NCBI RefSeq assembly: GCF_000003195.3
Contig: NC_012870.2
Location: forward strand, 22,498,501 to 22,562,500
Direction: 5' to 3'
Source: Sorghum bicolor
Lineage: Eukaryota > Streptophyta > Magnoliopsida > Poales > Poaceae
Length of the DNA stretch: 64,000 bases
Positions 1 to 10,894 of the stretch are shown in pieces. The notes under the pieces are model-generated. The model was not told where the DNA came from. It saw only the letters and a list, made by a program, of their open reading frames with translations, and did not search any database. A program made the translations under genes and the position numbers. Position 1 is the stretch's first letter; each line of letters starts with the position of its first letter.

Positions 1-860
1 CACCTCTAAACGCAACGATTAGTCTGGCCTGCCCGCTCGTTGCAGCGAGTGGCTTGGGTTCAACAACAGAAAGGCACGGAACCCTAGAGCAGACAATGTA
101 ACAATAAATTGGTTCCAACTAACTCCTGTAAGAGTATTTACATCCCCTTTATATAGGGCACGGATCCTGACCAGAGTCTATTACAAAAATGCCCCACGAT
201 GGTGGTAGAATATTCTAGCATATTCTATCACTGCGGTCTATAGTTCACAAGGCTACTTGAGTAATTTTGTACTGTGAGCTCTTCACACGCCTCCGTGTCG
301 AAGTCCTAGTTTTGTCGTGGCCCAAACCTTCGCCTGACCTTCGCCAAGGCTCATAGATCCTCTGCCGTGCGAGCATCGAAGGACTTCCGTCTGCTCCCCG
401 CCGGTTCCTTAGCTCGTCCTTGGTAGGGCTCAACACATCCTTCGTCGTGAAAAGGGCGTAGGATGGACCCTTCTTCTCCTATGATCCTCCACACCAAGTC
501 AATTCCTGCATATATGGCTCGCCACACAATCTTCATTAGTGCCAAATTCAGTCGGGACTGTCGTCCCTTATTGTCCGGAGGTTGGGGGTGCAGAGATTTC
601 AGGCTCCTCCGATCGAGCCAAATCCTCTTCAGACACAGCTGGGGGTAAAGGCACGGTTGAGGCACCAACATATGGTCAGTGGACCAAGAACATGGAAAGC
701 GATGAGAGGCAATGGGAGCAAGGCGATAGGTGTGTCTATGGTCGGTGGGCCATAGATGTCACATCGCCTCCTATCGCCTCTGAAATTATGGGGATTAGAA
801 CCCTAAATAGAGGAGTGGTAATTCCTTTTTTCAGTTATTTTTTCAATGAAGGGTAAAAGG
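1..860. other. Unassigned left-edge sequence with a minus-strand TATA-like box
   Basis: No convincing gene is seen. On the minus strand a TATATAAAGG-type box lies at about 146-155, followed leftward by sequence resembling a transcribed LTR leader. The minus strand at 351-671 is open for 106 codons but matches nothing I recognise. This could be the end of an LTR element that continues left of the window, but no LTR boundary or target duplication is visible. Confidence 0.25.
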
Positions 861-1805
861 ATAAATTCATAATTATAAAAATGAGGTCAATGTGACCATC
901 TTTGTGTGCAAACTTGATTCTGTAATCAAGCTAACTATGAACGTCATGATAAATTTGGATCTCATTTGAAACACTTATTGTGGTGATCGCAATTATTGAT
1001 TATTTTGGATGCATTTCAAATCTATTATTATAATTATTAAAATTTTTCATATGCACATATACACAGAAAAGGAGGAATCATAGGATTACATTGGCGCCAT
1101 TTGATGCATTCTATAACCGAGGGTAAAATCGTCTTTTCCGTTGGGTATTAACTGCTGTTACAAGCAAAACTAACTGAAGTGGCACCTAGGGAAAGAAAAC
1201 TTTGGACAAGGGTATTGAAGAGCTTTTTTCGTCTCGATGGTACACAGGTCATTTTGAACTTTTATAATGGCACACAGGTAATAAAGCTCATAGTTAATGA
1301 CAAGATTTCAAACTAATTGCATATTAAAATAAACAAGGTGTCATGTAAAGTAAAATATGAATATACATAAGAACATACAAGTCAGTTCCTTTCCATAAAA
1401 AAGCAGTTAATAAGTCTATGATCACAATATATAGATTATTATAAAGTATCTATTATGTTAATTTTGTAGAAAATAAACAAAGAAAAATCATACAATTTAA
1501 AATAAGTAATTTTTATTAATCAGATAAAATATATTAATCGTACATCTTTTAAAAATTTATCGCACGGGTTGATGAACTAGTATATACAATCTCTATGGGT
1601 CCATCACTATAAAAGACTACCAGTTGGTTCGTGTAAACACTATGGGTTAGTACTACAATCTAGCAGTGATAATAAAGACAGTGATTCCATAGTCTCAGAC
1701 TCAAAATTTATATTCAATAGGATTAACTCCGTATATATATCGTGCATGTTCATGGCACACCTATTGTTCTCTCTTCCCGCCTCTTTTCTCTCCATCTGGA
1801 CCGCC
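861..1805. other. AT-rich intergenic sequence
   Basis: AT-rich DNA with stops in all frames. No gene, RNA gene or complete repeat boundary is seen. Confidence 0.5.
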
Positions 1806-1808
1806 TTA

Positions 1809-1936
1809 GGGCCCGTTCGTTTAACCTAGATTGGATGCCCTGTTATTGTTTCCGGTGGATTGGTAGGTTTATTTCTACTAATATAGATTAACTGGAGCAG
1901 TTCCCACCCTCAAAACCCTGGCAAACGAACAAGGCC
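1809..1936. mobile_element. Tourist-like MITE (PIF/Harbinger type), 128 bp
   Basis: The element is bounded by imperfect terminal inverted repeats: GGGCCCGTTCGTTT on the left, and on the right a sequence whose reverse complement is GGCCTTGTTCGTTT (11 of 14 match). TTA flanks both sides (1806-1808 and 1937-1939), the TWA target duplication expected of PIF/Harbinger elements. It has no coding capacity and would depend on a transposase elsewhere. A hAT-type element is less likely because an 8-bp duplication is absent. Confidence 0.7.
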
Positions 1937-2162
1937 TTATCTAGCTCCTCCCTCTCCACGCGCGCCTCCCCACATCCTGGTTAAGTCTGCTCCTCCCTCC
2001 TCCAATCCCCTCCCCTCTACTTTTTCCTTTTTTATGTTTGTGAAAATGGAGTAGCCAGTAGTGAAACCCTAGGGATATCACAGACCCACTATCCATTCAA
2101 AATCCAACGGTGGAAGCTTGGTTTGAACCAACAGGGAATGAACAAATTATTTTCCCATAGTT

Positions 2163-2175
2163 CACTACTAGAAAA
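2163..2175 (+). mobile_element. Putative CACTA transposon left terminus
   Basis: CACTACTAGAAAA has the form of a CACTA-superfamily end. A possible matching opposite end lies at 15736-15748, but the 3-bp flanks (GTT and TGG) do not match. The pairing, and therefore the element, is unproven. Confidence 0.4.
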
Positions 2176-2423
2176 TATTGTTTAAAGACTTACCTGTGTT
2201 CACAAATGGAGAAAATGGCTATTATAGGACTCCAATCGTTGTGGCTTCTCTCAAATAGGATTTGAAACATTTGCTTCTCCCAAATAGGACTGTAAACATT
2301 GTTTGTATGCTCTAATGACATTTTAATACAATTAATCATATTTTAAGTCCTAAATACATGTATTTGACCATGTCAGGACTCTTTTGCCCCTCCCTGGCTG
2401 CTCCTTGGGCGAGACACCATCCT

Positions 2424-2713
2424 TGTCACTGACGCCAGCTCGGGGGCTTCGGCCATCAAGAGACCCAAGAACGCCTGAGACAGACGGCCTCGTGCAAAGC
2501 AGTGGCGCCTATGCAGTTTTTTGCCCGCAGCGCCGCCGCCTCGTCCGGTCCACCGACAGCAGTGCGCATCTTGGACAGGAGGCAGGCCACCACACCCTTG
2601 CTCCCGGCCATCGCCGTGCAGTGCAGCGCCATGTCGAGTCCCTTGTTTCGCGTGGCGACAAGCGACGGCGCGCTCTCGCAGACGAACGCGGCGGCGCAAG
2701 TAGACGAAGACAC
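2424..2713 (-). pseudogene. Ankyrin-repeat protein gene fragment
   Basis: Read on the minus strand, 2713 down to about 2460 encodes one ankyrin-like unit. It contains the signature ALHCTAMAGSKGVVACLL and then the start of a second repeat, GATALHEAV. The continuation (LLMAEAPELASVT) is only in another frame, so at least one frameshift is present. Plant ankyrin proteins of this class have many repeats and usually a membrane domain; only one and a half repeats remain here. There is no start, stop or intron structure. The fragment lies near CACTA-like sequence and may have been captured by a transposon. It cannot make a working protein. Confidence 0.6.
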
Positions 2714-3009
2714 AGACTAGGTACGACGTACAGGCAGATGCGGCTTCTAACTTGATGACCTCTATATGATTTAGGCCACTGCCTAGTTATTATTTCCAAA
2801 ACAAACCATATCTTTTCGTACTAATTGGATGAAGATGATCTAAAACTTTACAGTTGGCAGGTTGTTTATTTGGTAACCTAGGGTCGAGGGCTGAAATTGA
2901 GGGAAGTGGCATAAATCATATCTTTTCGTATTATTTGATAACTTAGTGTTGCGGGCCGAAGTTGCCAATGCATGGTTGCTAGTTCTATCGTTTTCTATTT
3001 TTTAATATA

Positions 3010-3241
3010 CTCCTTTGAATCCAATTATAAATCATTTCAACTTCCTCGAAGAGTCAAATTATGTCAAGTTTGACCAAAACTATAGATAAAATTTCCAACA
3101 TTATGAGAATATTAACTAACAAAGAATCTAATAATACTTATTTATTATCATAAATACTATTTTATTATATAAATTTGGTCAAACTTTAAATGCTTTGACT
3201 TTCTAAGAAACTCAGAATGACATAATTTGGAATGGAGGGAG
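3010..3241. mobile_element. Stowaway MITE, 232 bp
   Basis: The ends are CTCCTTTGAATCC on the left and, as reverse complement, CTCCCTCCATTCC on the right, the degenerate Stowaway (Tc1/mariner) terminus. TA flanks both ends (3008-3009 and 3242-3243). The interior carries the usual paired GTCAAA/TTTGAC arms. It is non-coding. Confidence 0.8.
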
Positions 3242-3524
3242 TAATATATAATATAGCATGGTATATATACTGCTTTCCAAAGGACCATCCCATATTTGCA
3301 TGGAGGAATTTAGGATTGAAATAATGGAGAAATTTGTGAATGGGTGCAAACCCAGTTAGGAAATATGATAAGATGTAAGATTTTTTAAATCTATTTTAAA
3401 TAGAATTTGAATTTGTGTGGAGGTGAGTGTTTTATTTATCGAGCCACCAAAAAATGATCGCCTCATAAAATCGATTAACGGAGGTGGTCAGTTTATTTAT
3501 GGAGGCAGTTAGGAAATGCCCACC
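3242..3524. other. Transposon-like GAGGCGG / CCACC subterminal-type sequence cut by the copia insertion
   Basis: No gene is seen. From about 3420 there are short repeated motifs (GGAGGTG, GAGCCACC, GGAGGC) that resume directly after the copia element at 14270. The copia element therefore split one pre-existing locus with CACTA-like subterminal repeats. The insertion target CCACC is 3520-3524. Confidence 0.45.
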
Positions 3525-5107
3525 TGAAAGGATCTAATTGGCCTAGAGGGGGGGTGAATAGGCGTATCTAAAAACGGGAAACTCAAAACTCAAGTTGCGG
3601 AAGTCAAATGCCTGTCGGTACCACCGACAGTTTGGGCCGGTACTACTGGTGTCACACAGCCAGTACTACCGACGCAAACTGCTGGTACTACCGACTCCCT
3701 AAGACAGCTACGAAATCAGAGTGAAATGGGCTTAGATTTCAGATCTGAGTTTTACCCCACTTTCCTAAGTGTAGGAGAGAATGTTGTTGGAGTCTCCTTA
3801 GCTTAGTCCTTCTCCACAACGTAGATCGACCTTTGTTTACCTGTTGTAAAGTGAAAGAGAGAGAGGAACACAAAGAACACAAACAAGGGTAGTCGAAGCT
3901 ACCACCACAACAAGACAAGGTATTTTTCCCGAGGTTCGGCAATCTCCACTTAGGAGTTCCTACGTCCCCGTTGTTGAGGTGACCACGAAGGTCTGACCAC
4001 TTAGGTCTCCTCCTCAAGCAACCACAAAGATTAGCTTGATGTTTCCACTAAGAATCAAGGGGTAATACAAACACTTCGGGGTGCCCTCACAAAAGAATCA
4101 ACACGGGCAACCACGAAGAACGCCTAGCCGGCTAGGGTTCCAAGAACCCAAAAGTAACAAATACAAACCAAACCGGCAAGACAAGGAACAGTGTGCTCAA
4201 GTCACAAATCGAAGCTCCCAACTCTCTAATCTCACTTCTCTAGCTCGAATCTCTCAAGAAATGAAGTCTAGGAGCAAGAGGGAGAGAGAGTGGGTGAGAC
4301 AAAGCTTGGAGACTGTTTTCTCAGATGTGGAGTAGCTAGAATGAGCAAGCCAACGGTAAGAAAAGAGGAGAGAGCTATTTATACTAGAGTACAGAACACT
4401 TGCCGGTACTACCGGTGCAACCACCGGTACCACCGGCGACCTCAGATCGAAACATGAGAAGGCTGAGGAAGATGTGAGAAAAAGGCCTAACGATACTACC
4501 GGCCTTGAGCCGGTACCACCGACCAGCGCCGGTACCACTGGTGGAAGGCTGGTACCACCGGCAGTGCAAAATCCCGCAAACACCAGTTCTGCGAGATTTT
4601 GGCCTGCCGGTACTACCGGCGTTTCACCGGTACTACCGGCGGTAGCTGGTACCACCAGTCAAAGCCCGGTACTACCGGTAGTTCATTTTCTCGCAAAACT
4701 CAGGAGAAGAACTGGTACTGCCGGTACCACCGGCCCTGAGGGCCGGTACTACCGGCTCACCCGAGCAGAGAAGAAACTTCCCAGAAGTTCGTGCGTGCAA
4801 GTGTGACTCTCAAGCACAAAACCTAAGATGACCTGAGCACCTTTATCCTCATCTTACCAACTTAATTTGCATCCCTCTTGATAGTGCGGCATTTCCTATA
4901 ACTCAAACAAGAAATAAAACTAGGTAGCTTCTTGAGTTGAAACATCGCTCAAATGAAGAAAATTTGGGGGTGCTGTGATTCACCAAATGTGTTTGTTTAA
5001 TTCCATCAATGAACTAGCACCTGTAGATTACACTTGATAGACAGGTTAGTTCCTAATTTGTTTTTCATTAATTATCAAAACCCACACCGGGGGCGAATGC
5101 ACTTACA
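3525..5107 (-). repeat. 3' LTR of copia-1 (1583 bp)
   Basis: Starts TG, ends CA and pairs with 12687-14269. A TATAAATAG box on the minus strand lies at 4375-4383. Immediately upstream of it, in transcription order, is an array of CCGGTACYACCGG-type palindromes at about 4393-4756, with more degenerate copies near 3613-3690. Differences from the other LTR are numerous by eye (several tens), so the insertion is not very recent. Confidence 0.93.
4393..4756. repeat. CCGGTACYACCGG palindrome array in the copia-1 LTR
   Basis: A dozen or more copies of a 13-bp motif are present. CCGGTACTACCGG is a perfect palindrome about a single central base; CCGGTACCACCGG has 5-bp arms with a 3-bp centre. Copies occur singly and in close pairs. 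The array lies in U3, directly upstream of the LTR TATA box at 4375-4383 on the minus strand. Palindromic GC-rich motif clusters are a known feature of Sirevirus LTRs. The matching array in the 5' LTR is at about 13563-13920. Confidence 0.8.
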
Positions 5108-5121
5108 AACTCCCCCTTTTT
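5108..5121 (-). promoter_or_regulatory. Polypurine tract of copia-1
   Basis: On the minus strand this reads AAAAAGGGGGAGTT directly against the 3' LTR, the expected plus-strand DNA primer position. Similar CTCCCCCT tracts recur at about 5199, 5274 and 5620, so this element has several PPT-like tracts. Confidence 0.85.
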
Positions 5122-5675
5122 GGTAATCGATGACAACCAACTTAGGGTTATAAAAGATTGAAAGAAGTAGAGCTTTTGATTTCAAAAATTAGGTTGGGCT
5201 CCCCCTTAATGTATGCATTGAATTTGGAATTTCAAATCTTGAATGATATCAAGATGACATACATTAAGATCAAGCTCCCCCTAAATTTTGCAATCCGTGG
5301 GGTGCCTAAAAGAGTGTGTGTGTGTGACAAGAAACAAACCATGATGCGTATGACAGAATATATCACAAAGAGTAAAAGAAGAATTTGAATGATTATGCAA
5401 GGCTAAAGAGCTCACAATAACCATTCAAAAACAACATTGCACCAACAAGGATCCAAATAAGCTAACACAAGCAAGCTATAATAAATAAATAAAAGTGTTT
5501 AGCTTACAATCAACCATCACACAAACGTAGTTTTTGTTCACCACACATAGTTCACCACTTAGAAAGGTTTAAGACGGGCACCAACAACTAACTTATTACA
5601 TCAAAGATAAGCCTAACACTCCCCCTTCGGCAGCAAGTGCCAAAAAGGGTAGGCTGCGAGGAAGAGCTAGAAGTA
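5122..5675 (-). other. Non-coding spacer between extra ORF and PPT of copia-1
   Basis: AT-rich spacer with no gene. It holds three further PPT-like tracts (plus-strand CTCCCCCT at about 5199, 5274 and 5620). The last lies just past the stop of the extra ORF, in the same relative place as one in the second copia element. Confidence 0.6.
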
Positions 5676-7456
5676 CTACTCATTATCATCATCAAGGTCG
5701 TCGTCGTCGTCGTAGTCGATCAAGGTACGCAGCGGCTCCTTACCATGAGGATCAACGGAGGTAGACTGCTCGTGAGGAGGTGCAGTAGAGGCAGAGGCCC
5801 TAGTGACATCATCTGCGACTCCAAAGATATCCTGATAAGCAAAGACGGCCTCGGTGTCCTCCATGGAGAACCCAGCAGGGATCCCACCACCATAGAATGG
5901 ATCAAAGGCAGAGGGTGGAGGAGGATCTTGCTGCTCCTCATCCTCATCAACAGAGGTCCGATGCAAGTTGTCATATTCATCATAGGGGTCCTGGAACTCA
6001 CGAAGAGGAGAGGACGGAGGAAGAGCTGCCTTCTCCTCAAGACGATGGAGACGCTGATCGGTCTTCTTCTGGCAATAGCAAAAGTAGGAGAAGAACCGCT
6101 GCAGCGCATGACGGGTAGGGCTGCGGCGACCACGACCGCTGTCCTGAGGAGGGACAGCTTCCCTTTGAGCACCAGCAGGAGTAGCAGGACCAGCAGGAGT
6201 AGCAGCACCAGCAGGACTGAGAGGAGGAGCATGAGGAGCACCCAAGTGCTTGGCACGAACCGGAGCATGAACGCAACTCCAGCAACTTGCTCAATGATAT
6301 GCATCAGATAGGGAGCATAGGGCAAATACTTGTGAGGATCCACGAACGCATCCACAATCTTGTTCCACATGAAGTCCGAGACACCAAAGCCGCCACCATT
6401 GGCACCAAAGCGAGCCAAGATCTTGGGAGCATCAAGACGGAGGTGAATAGAATTTCCAAACTTGGGGTCAATGGTGTAGCGAATCAAGTTGTTGAGCACA
6501 TAGAAGAATGGCTTCAGCTGAGCGGTCTTGAAATCCGGATGAGCTCCTGGCTTGTACATTTCAGCAGCATCAAGATCAGCCTCAGAAATCCCCTCAGCAA
6601 AGATGGTAGACAGCCGGGGTGCATCTCGATCCATATGATTAAAACCAAACAAGCGAGAGAAGGTGATAAAGTCAAGGCGATAATGAACACCTTGAGTCAT
6701 CCAATGCAGCACCCTCGGAGCTTGATCTACCCACAATGTTGCCCAAAACTGAAAGATGATCTCTTCATTCCAATTCTTCTCAAGGGTCATAAGGGGAAGG
6801 ATGCGCCATTCTTCAACCTTGTTAATCAAAGCATTGACCTCAGGATGATTGAATTCTTGCAAGGACTTGAGGACCACATACTTGTGCTGAAAAAGGGGAC
6901 CATTCTTGGTGAATTTGCTGGCTTTGTAGAGGACGGACTCATAGAAGTCATTATGAAATTGAGACCAAAACCGCTCCTCAACTCCCTCAAACTTGATGAA
7001 CTTGTACGGGTTTTCGCTGCGCTGATTTCTCAAATACACAAGGCGCTACTTGTAATCAATACCAAGCCGGGGCTGCGTACCAGAGGGAACAGAGGGCCTC
7101 CGGACATGGGCATTAAACTGAGGATGCCATGAGAGAGTCCGGCGAGCACCAACCTCACTGAGATGTAGGGGCGAGCGACGAAGGACATTAGGGTCCATGG
7201 CTCGTCCTTCCTCTTGCACAGGATCAGGCACGGCTTGACTTCGAACTCGGGCCTGGTGAGAGAGGGGCGGACACGGGATGGTGTGGGTGTGAAGAGGGGC
7301 AGGAATGCCCTCATCACCGGTGGAAGCACCAGCCGCACCCTGACCACGGGAAGGAGTCCCACGGCCACGCACTGCCCATTCCGCCGACCGACCACCGGCA
7401 TCACTGGATCTAGGGAGAGCACCACGGGGAGGGTTCTTGCGCTTCCTGGAGTCCAT
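5676..7456 (-). pseudogene. Third (envelope-like position) ORF of copia-1, frameshifted
   Basis: This frame lies between RNase H and the 3' LTR, the place of the env-like ORF of Sireviruses. Its ATG is at 7456, one base after a good splice acceptor. The N-terminus is basic (MDSRKRKNPPRG). After a TAG at 7046-7048 the frame continues through a conserved-looking block with FWATLWVDQAPRVLHWM. Near 6265 the natural frame appears shifted: the better C-terminus is in the frame of 5676-6245, which is Ala/Pro-rich, then basic, then ends in an acidic run (DYDDDDDLDDDNE). The central block has the same layout as the third ORF of the second copia element. I see no reliable signal peptide or transmembrane domain, so 'envelope' is positional only and the function is unknown. 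Confidence 0.7.
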
Positions 7457-7457
7457 T

Positions 7458-7557
7458 CTGCAACACCACAAAGAGGGGCAGCAAGAAAAGATTACAAGAC
7501 CGCACTAGAATGCAGCAAGAAATCGATCAAGGCGATGGGAGGAACTGCCTTGCTCAC
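7458..7557 (-). other. Candidate 5' leader intron before the copia-1 third ORF (100 nt)
   Basis: On the minus strand the donor CCCCG|GTGAGC is at 7557. A pyrimidine-rich tract leads to the acceptor GTGTTGCAG ending at 7458, followed by A and then the ATG at 7456. The length and the T-rich interior suit a plant intron. The second copia element has an equivalent intron at 37697-37794. Confidence 0.55.
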
Positions 7558-7972
7558 CGGGGCCGGTACCACCGGCGGCACCGTGGAGCAAGGGAATCAC
7601 CTCCAATCGACCGAATCGACCATGGGAAAAAGCGCATAAAGCATTCTAGAAGCAAGAACACACTAAGATAAGGAAAGGAGTGCGAGGAAACGGCCTAAAA
7701 TAAGGTACATTGGGAGATCGGGCAACTTCAAAAAGTACCTTGCGTCACGGAGAAAAGAGGCCGAATCCAAGCAATCCCAAGGGTCTTGGAGTCAACCGAG
7801 ACTCTCCACGCGTCTCTCACGGCCGAGGCAAAGGCTTCCACAAAGATCGGGCAAAGAAGATGGAGGAGGCGAGAGATCGAGGCAAGAGAAGAGCCGCCGC
7901 CGCCGGGAGATGAGAAAGGAGAAAGAGTCGGGTGGGTAGGGAAGAGGAGAGAGGAGAAATAACCGCGGGCGG

Positions 7973-8150
7973 CTTAAATACTGCAGTAAAAATTAACTGC
8001 CGGTACTACCGGCCCAAGGGCCGGTACCACCGGCGACCCAGAGACCTGCGCGCGGAGTTCTGCGAGATACTGGCCTACCGGTGCTTCCAGGCATCGGCCG
8101 GTACCACGGCTGGAGCCGGTACCACCGGGACTAGGAGCCGGTACCACCGG
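7973..8150 (-). promoter_or_regulatory. Candidate internal promoter of the copia-1 third ORF
   Basis: On the minus strand a TATTTAAG box (7973-7980) is preceded, 20 bp upstream, by a cluster of the same palindromes found in the LTR. Copies are CCGGTACTACCGG at 8000-8012, CCGGTACCACCGG at 8021-8033, and further copies at about 8097-8110, 8114-8128 and 8137-8151. One isolated copy lies at 7562-7576. Downstream comes a pyrimidine-rich leader, the candidate intron and the ATG at 7456. The layout copies the U3 plus TATA arrangement of this element's LTR. Confidence 0.5.
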
Positions 8151-8338
8151 CTGAATAGGGAATCAGCGCAGAGGTGAACTTAGTGTGGCAAACTTAGAAA
8201 CAAATCAATCATGGCCAGATTTCATCAAATTATTACAAAACAATGGCCATGCTTGAGATGTGAAAAATAGATTTTGAAATAGCACTAAATTTTTCATAAA
8301 GTTTTGACCTTCCTAATCAATGAAGTATGTGCAAGACA

Positions 8339-8920
8339 TCACGCCATGTTACTAGAATCAACGATATTTAGTTCACGCCTCAAAGCACAAAATCTTCACT
8401 CATCTAGAGGTTTAGTGAAGATATCGGCTAACTAAAATTCGGTTCTCACATGTTGCACAGCGATATCTCCTTTGGATTGGTGGTCTCTCAGGAAGTGATG
8501 GCGAATATCTATGTGCTTTGTTCGAGAGTGCTTTACAGGGTTATCAGCTAGCTTGATTACCCCCTCATTGTCACATAAGAGGGGAATCTTGCTTTGCTCA
8601 CAACCAAAGTCTCTCAAGGTTTGCTTCATCCAGAGTAGTTGGGCACAGCAAGCGCCGGCCGCCACATACTCGGCTTCAGCAGTGGAAAGGGCAATGGAGT
8701 TTTGTTTCTTAGAACTCCAGGACACCAAAGACCTACCAAGGAATTGGCAAGTCCCTGATGTACTCTTTCGCTCTACCCTGCAACCGGCATAGTCCGAATC
8801 GGAGTAGCCAAGTAGAGTGAAAGTGGAGCCCTTTGGGTACCATAAGCCAAGATTAGGAGTGAACACAAGATATCGAAAGATTCTCTTAACAGCCATAAGA
8901 TGGCATTCTTTCGGACTAGC
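8339..8920 (-). pseudogene. copia-1 RNase H domain and pol C-terminus
   Basis: This continues the reverse transcriptase in the same frame after a TAA at 8921-8923 that replaces a probable CAA codon. It carries the copia RNase H block with YSDSDYAGC, KSTSG, STAEAEYVAAG and RHHFLRD. Two more in-frame stops break the conserved tail that normally ends pol: a TAG at 8432-8434 within the LADIFTKPLDE region and a TGA shortly after it. The natural terminator is at 8339-8341. Its role was degrading RNA from RNA-DNA hybrids during reverse transcription. Confidence 0.85.
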
Positions 8921-10894
8921 TTAAAATCTTGCACACATGCACACACTAAGCATAATATCAGGCCTAGATGCACAAAGGTAAAGCAAAGATCCAATCATGG
9001 AGCGATATACCTTTTGATCAATGGCCTTTCCGTCTCCATCAAGGTCAAGGTGTCCGGTTGTTGGGATTGGTGTCTTTATGGGTTTGGCCTTGTCCATGTC
9101 AAACTTCTTTAGCATGTCGGTGGTGTACTTGGTTTGACTTATGAACGTGCCGTCCTTGAGTTGCTTGATTTGAAATGCAAGGAAGTACGTCAACTCCCCC
9201 ATCATGGACATCTCGAACCTTTTGGTCATGATCCTACTAAATTCCTCACTGAAGTCCGCATTAGTACTACCAAATATAATGTCATCGACATATATTTGGC
9301 ATATAAAAATATCATTATTGACTTTGCGAGTAAATAAAGTGGGATCGGCTTTTCCAATCTCAAACCCTTGTTTGAGTAGGAAATCCTTGAGACAATCATA
9401 CCAAGCTCTAGGGGCTTGCTTAAGCCCATAGAGTGCCTTGTCTAGCTTGTAGACATGATCAGGATGATGTGGATCTTCAAAACCCGATGGTTGCTCCACA
9501 TACACGGTTTCGGAGAGGGGGCCATTGAGGAATGCACTTTTCACGTCTATTTGAAACAACTTGAAATCATGGTGAGCAGCAAAGGCAAGTAATATACGAA
9601 TAGATTCAAGTCTAGCTACAGGTGCATAGGTCTCTCCAAAATCCAAACCTTCGATTTGAGTGAAACCTTTGGCAACCAACCGAGCCTTGTTTCTAGTGAC
9701 CACGCCATACTCATCTTCTTTGTTGCGGAAGACCCATTTGGTACCTATCACGTTTTGTTTGGGTCTTTCCACCAAGGACCAGACTTCATTCCTAGTGAAG
9801 TTGTTCAACTCTTCTTGCATAGCCATCACCCAATCCGAATCCGCCAAGGCATCTTCCACCCTATTTGGCAACATAGAGGAGACAAAGGAGTAATGTTCAC
9901 AAAAACCAACTAAACGAGAGCGTGTTGTTACCCCTCGTTGTATGTCTCCCAAAATGCTATCAACGGGATGATCCCATTGAATAGAGTGATGAACTCTTGG
10001 GTGAGGCACTGCTGTTCTTGTTTGAATGGGACCATCATCTTCATCTTCATGGTCTTGGTTGATTGAAGAATCTAGATCTTGAACATTTTGATCTCCATCT
10101 TGGTTTGGTTCTTGTGCTTGAGGTGGATCTTGTCCAACTTGTTCTCTTGAGTCATGACCTTTTCTTGATGTGGAAGCATCATCATGGGCATTGGTTGACC
10201 CATGATGCAAGTTTGGGTCACGAGAAATTTGCATGTGTGCATCATCTTCTTCTTCTTCAACGGGTTTCACTTCACCGGTAGCAAGCTTTTTGATTACTTG
10301 GCGAGATGGCTCTTCTTTACCTAAAATTTCAGCATTGACTTGCTCCTTATGAGAGCCGTCGCTTTCATCAAAAGTCACGTCTACCGCTATTTCAATTTGA
10401 CCGGTGGTCTCATTGAAAACACGATAGCCATGTTGATTAGTAGCATAACCAAGTAAGAACCCTTCATCAACCTTTGGTGCGAACTTAGAGCTTTTGGATT
10501 TTTTATTAAGTATGAAACACTTGCATCCAAAAACTCTAAAGTAATCCACCTTAGGCTTTTTACCGGTTAGAAGCTCGTAGGCAGTTTTCTTCCTCAGCTT
10601 GTGAAGGTATAAGTGGTTGATTGCGTGACATGCCGTGTTAACGGCTTCCGCCCAATAATCCTTTTCGAAGATCTTGTATTCATCCAACATCGCACTTGCG
10701 GCTTCAATGAGTGTTCAGTTCTTTCTTTCCACCACACCGTTTTGTTGTGGAGTATATGCAACCGAGAACTCATGCTTTATGCCTTCTTCATCAAGGTATG
10801 CTTCAATGTTGGTGTTTCTAAATTCAGTCCCGTTGTCGCTTCTCACTTTCTTGATCTTCACTTCAAACTCATTTTGAGCCCTTCTTGCAAACTT
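8921..10894 (-). pseudogene. copia-1 integrase C-terminal part and reverse transcriptase
   Basis: After the stop at 10895 the frame continues through the integrase core, with the second catalytic Asp in RSDNGTEF and the Glu in GVVERKN. Right after that Glu a TGA at 10715-10717 replaces a probable CGA. From about 10690 the frame is open for 589 codons: integrase tail ([10 protein letters not shown]), an acidic linker, then reverse transcriptase with [30 protein letters not shown] and the catalytic YVDDIIFGS. It ends at a TAA at 8921. It would copy the element's RNA into DNA and insert it, but the stops prevent a full polyprotein. Confidence 0.9.

Noticed and set aside
4254..4655. 133-codon minus-strand frame (and its copy at 13416-13817) in the copia-1 LTRs
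   Set aside because: The frame reads through the CCGGTACYACCGG array, giving repeated Thr-Gly/Val-Pro-Ala peptides; it is a by-product of the repeat and lies in U3/R of an LTR.
6287..7132. 281-codon plus-strand frame opposite the copia-1 third ORF
   Set aside because: It lies opposite a conserved coding block; composition and lack of domains mark it as a shadow of the minus-strand gene.
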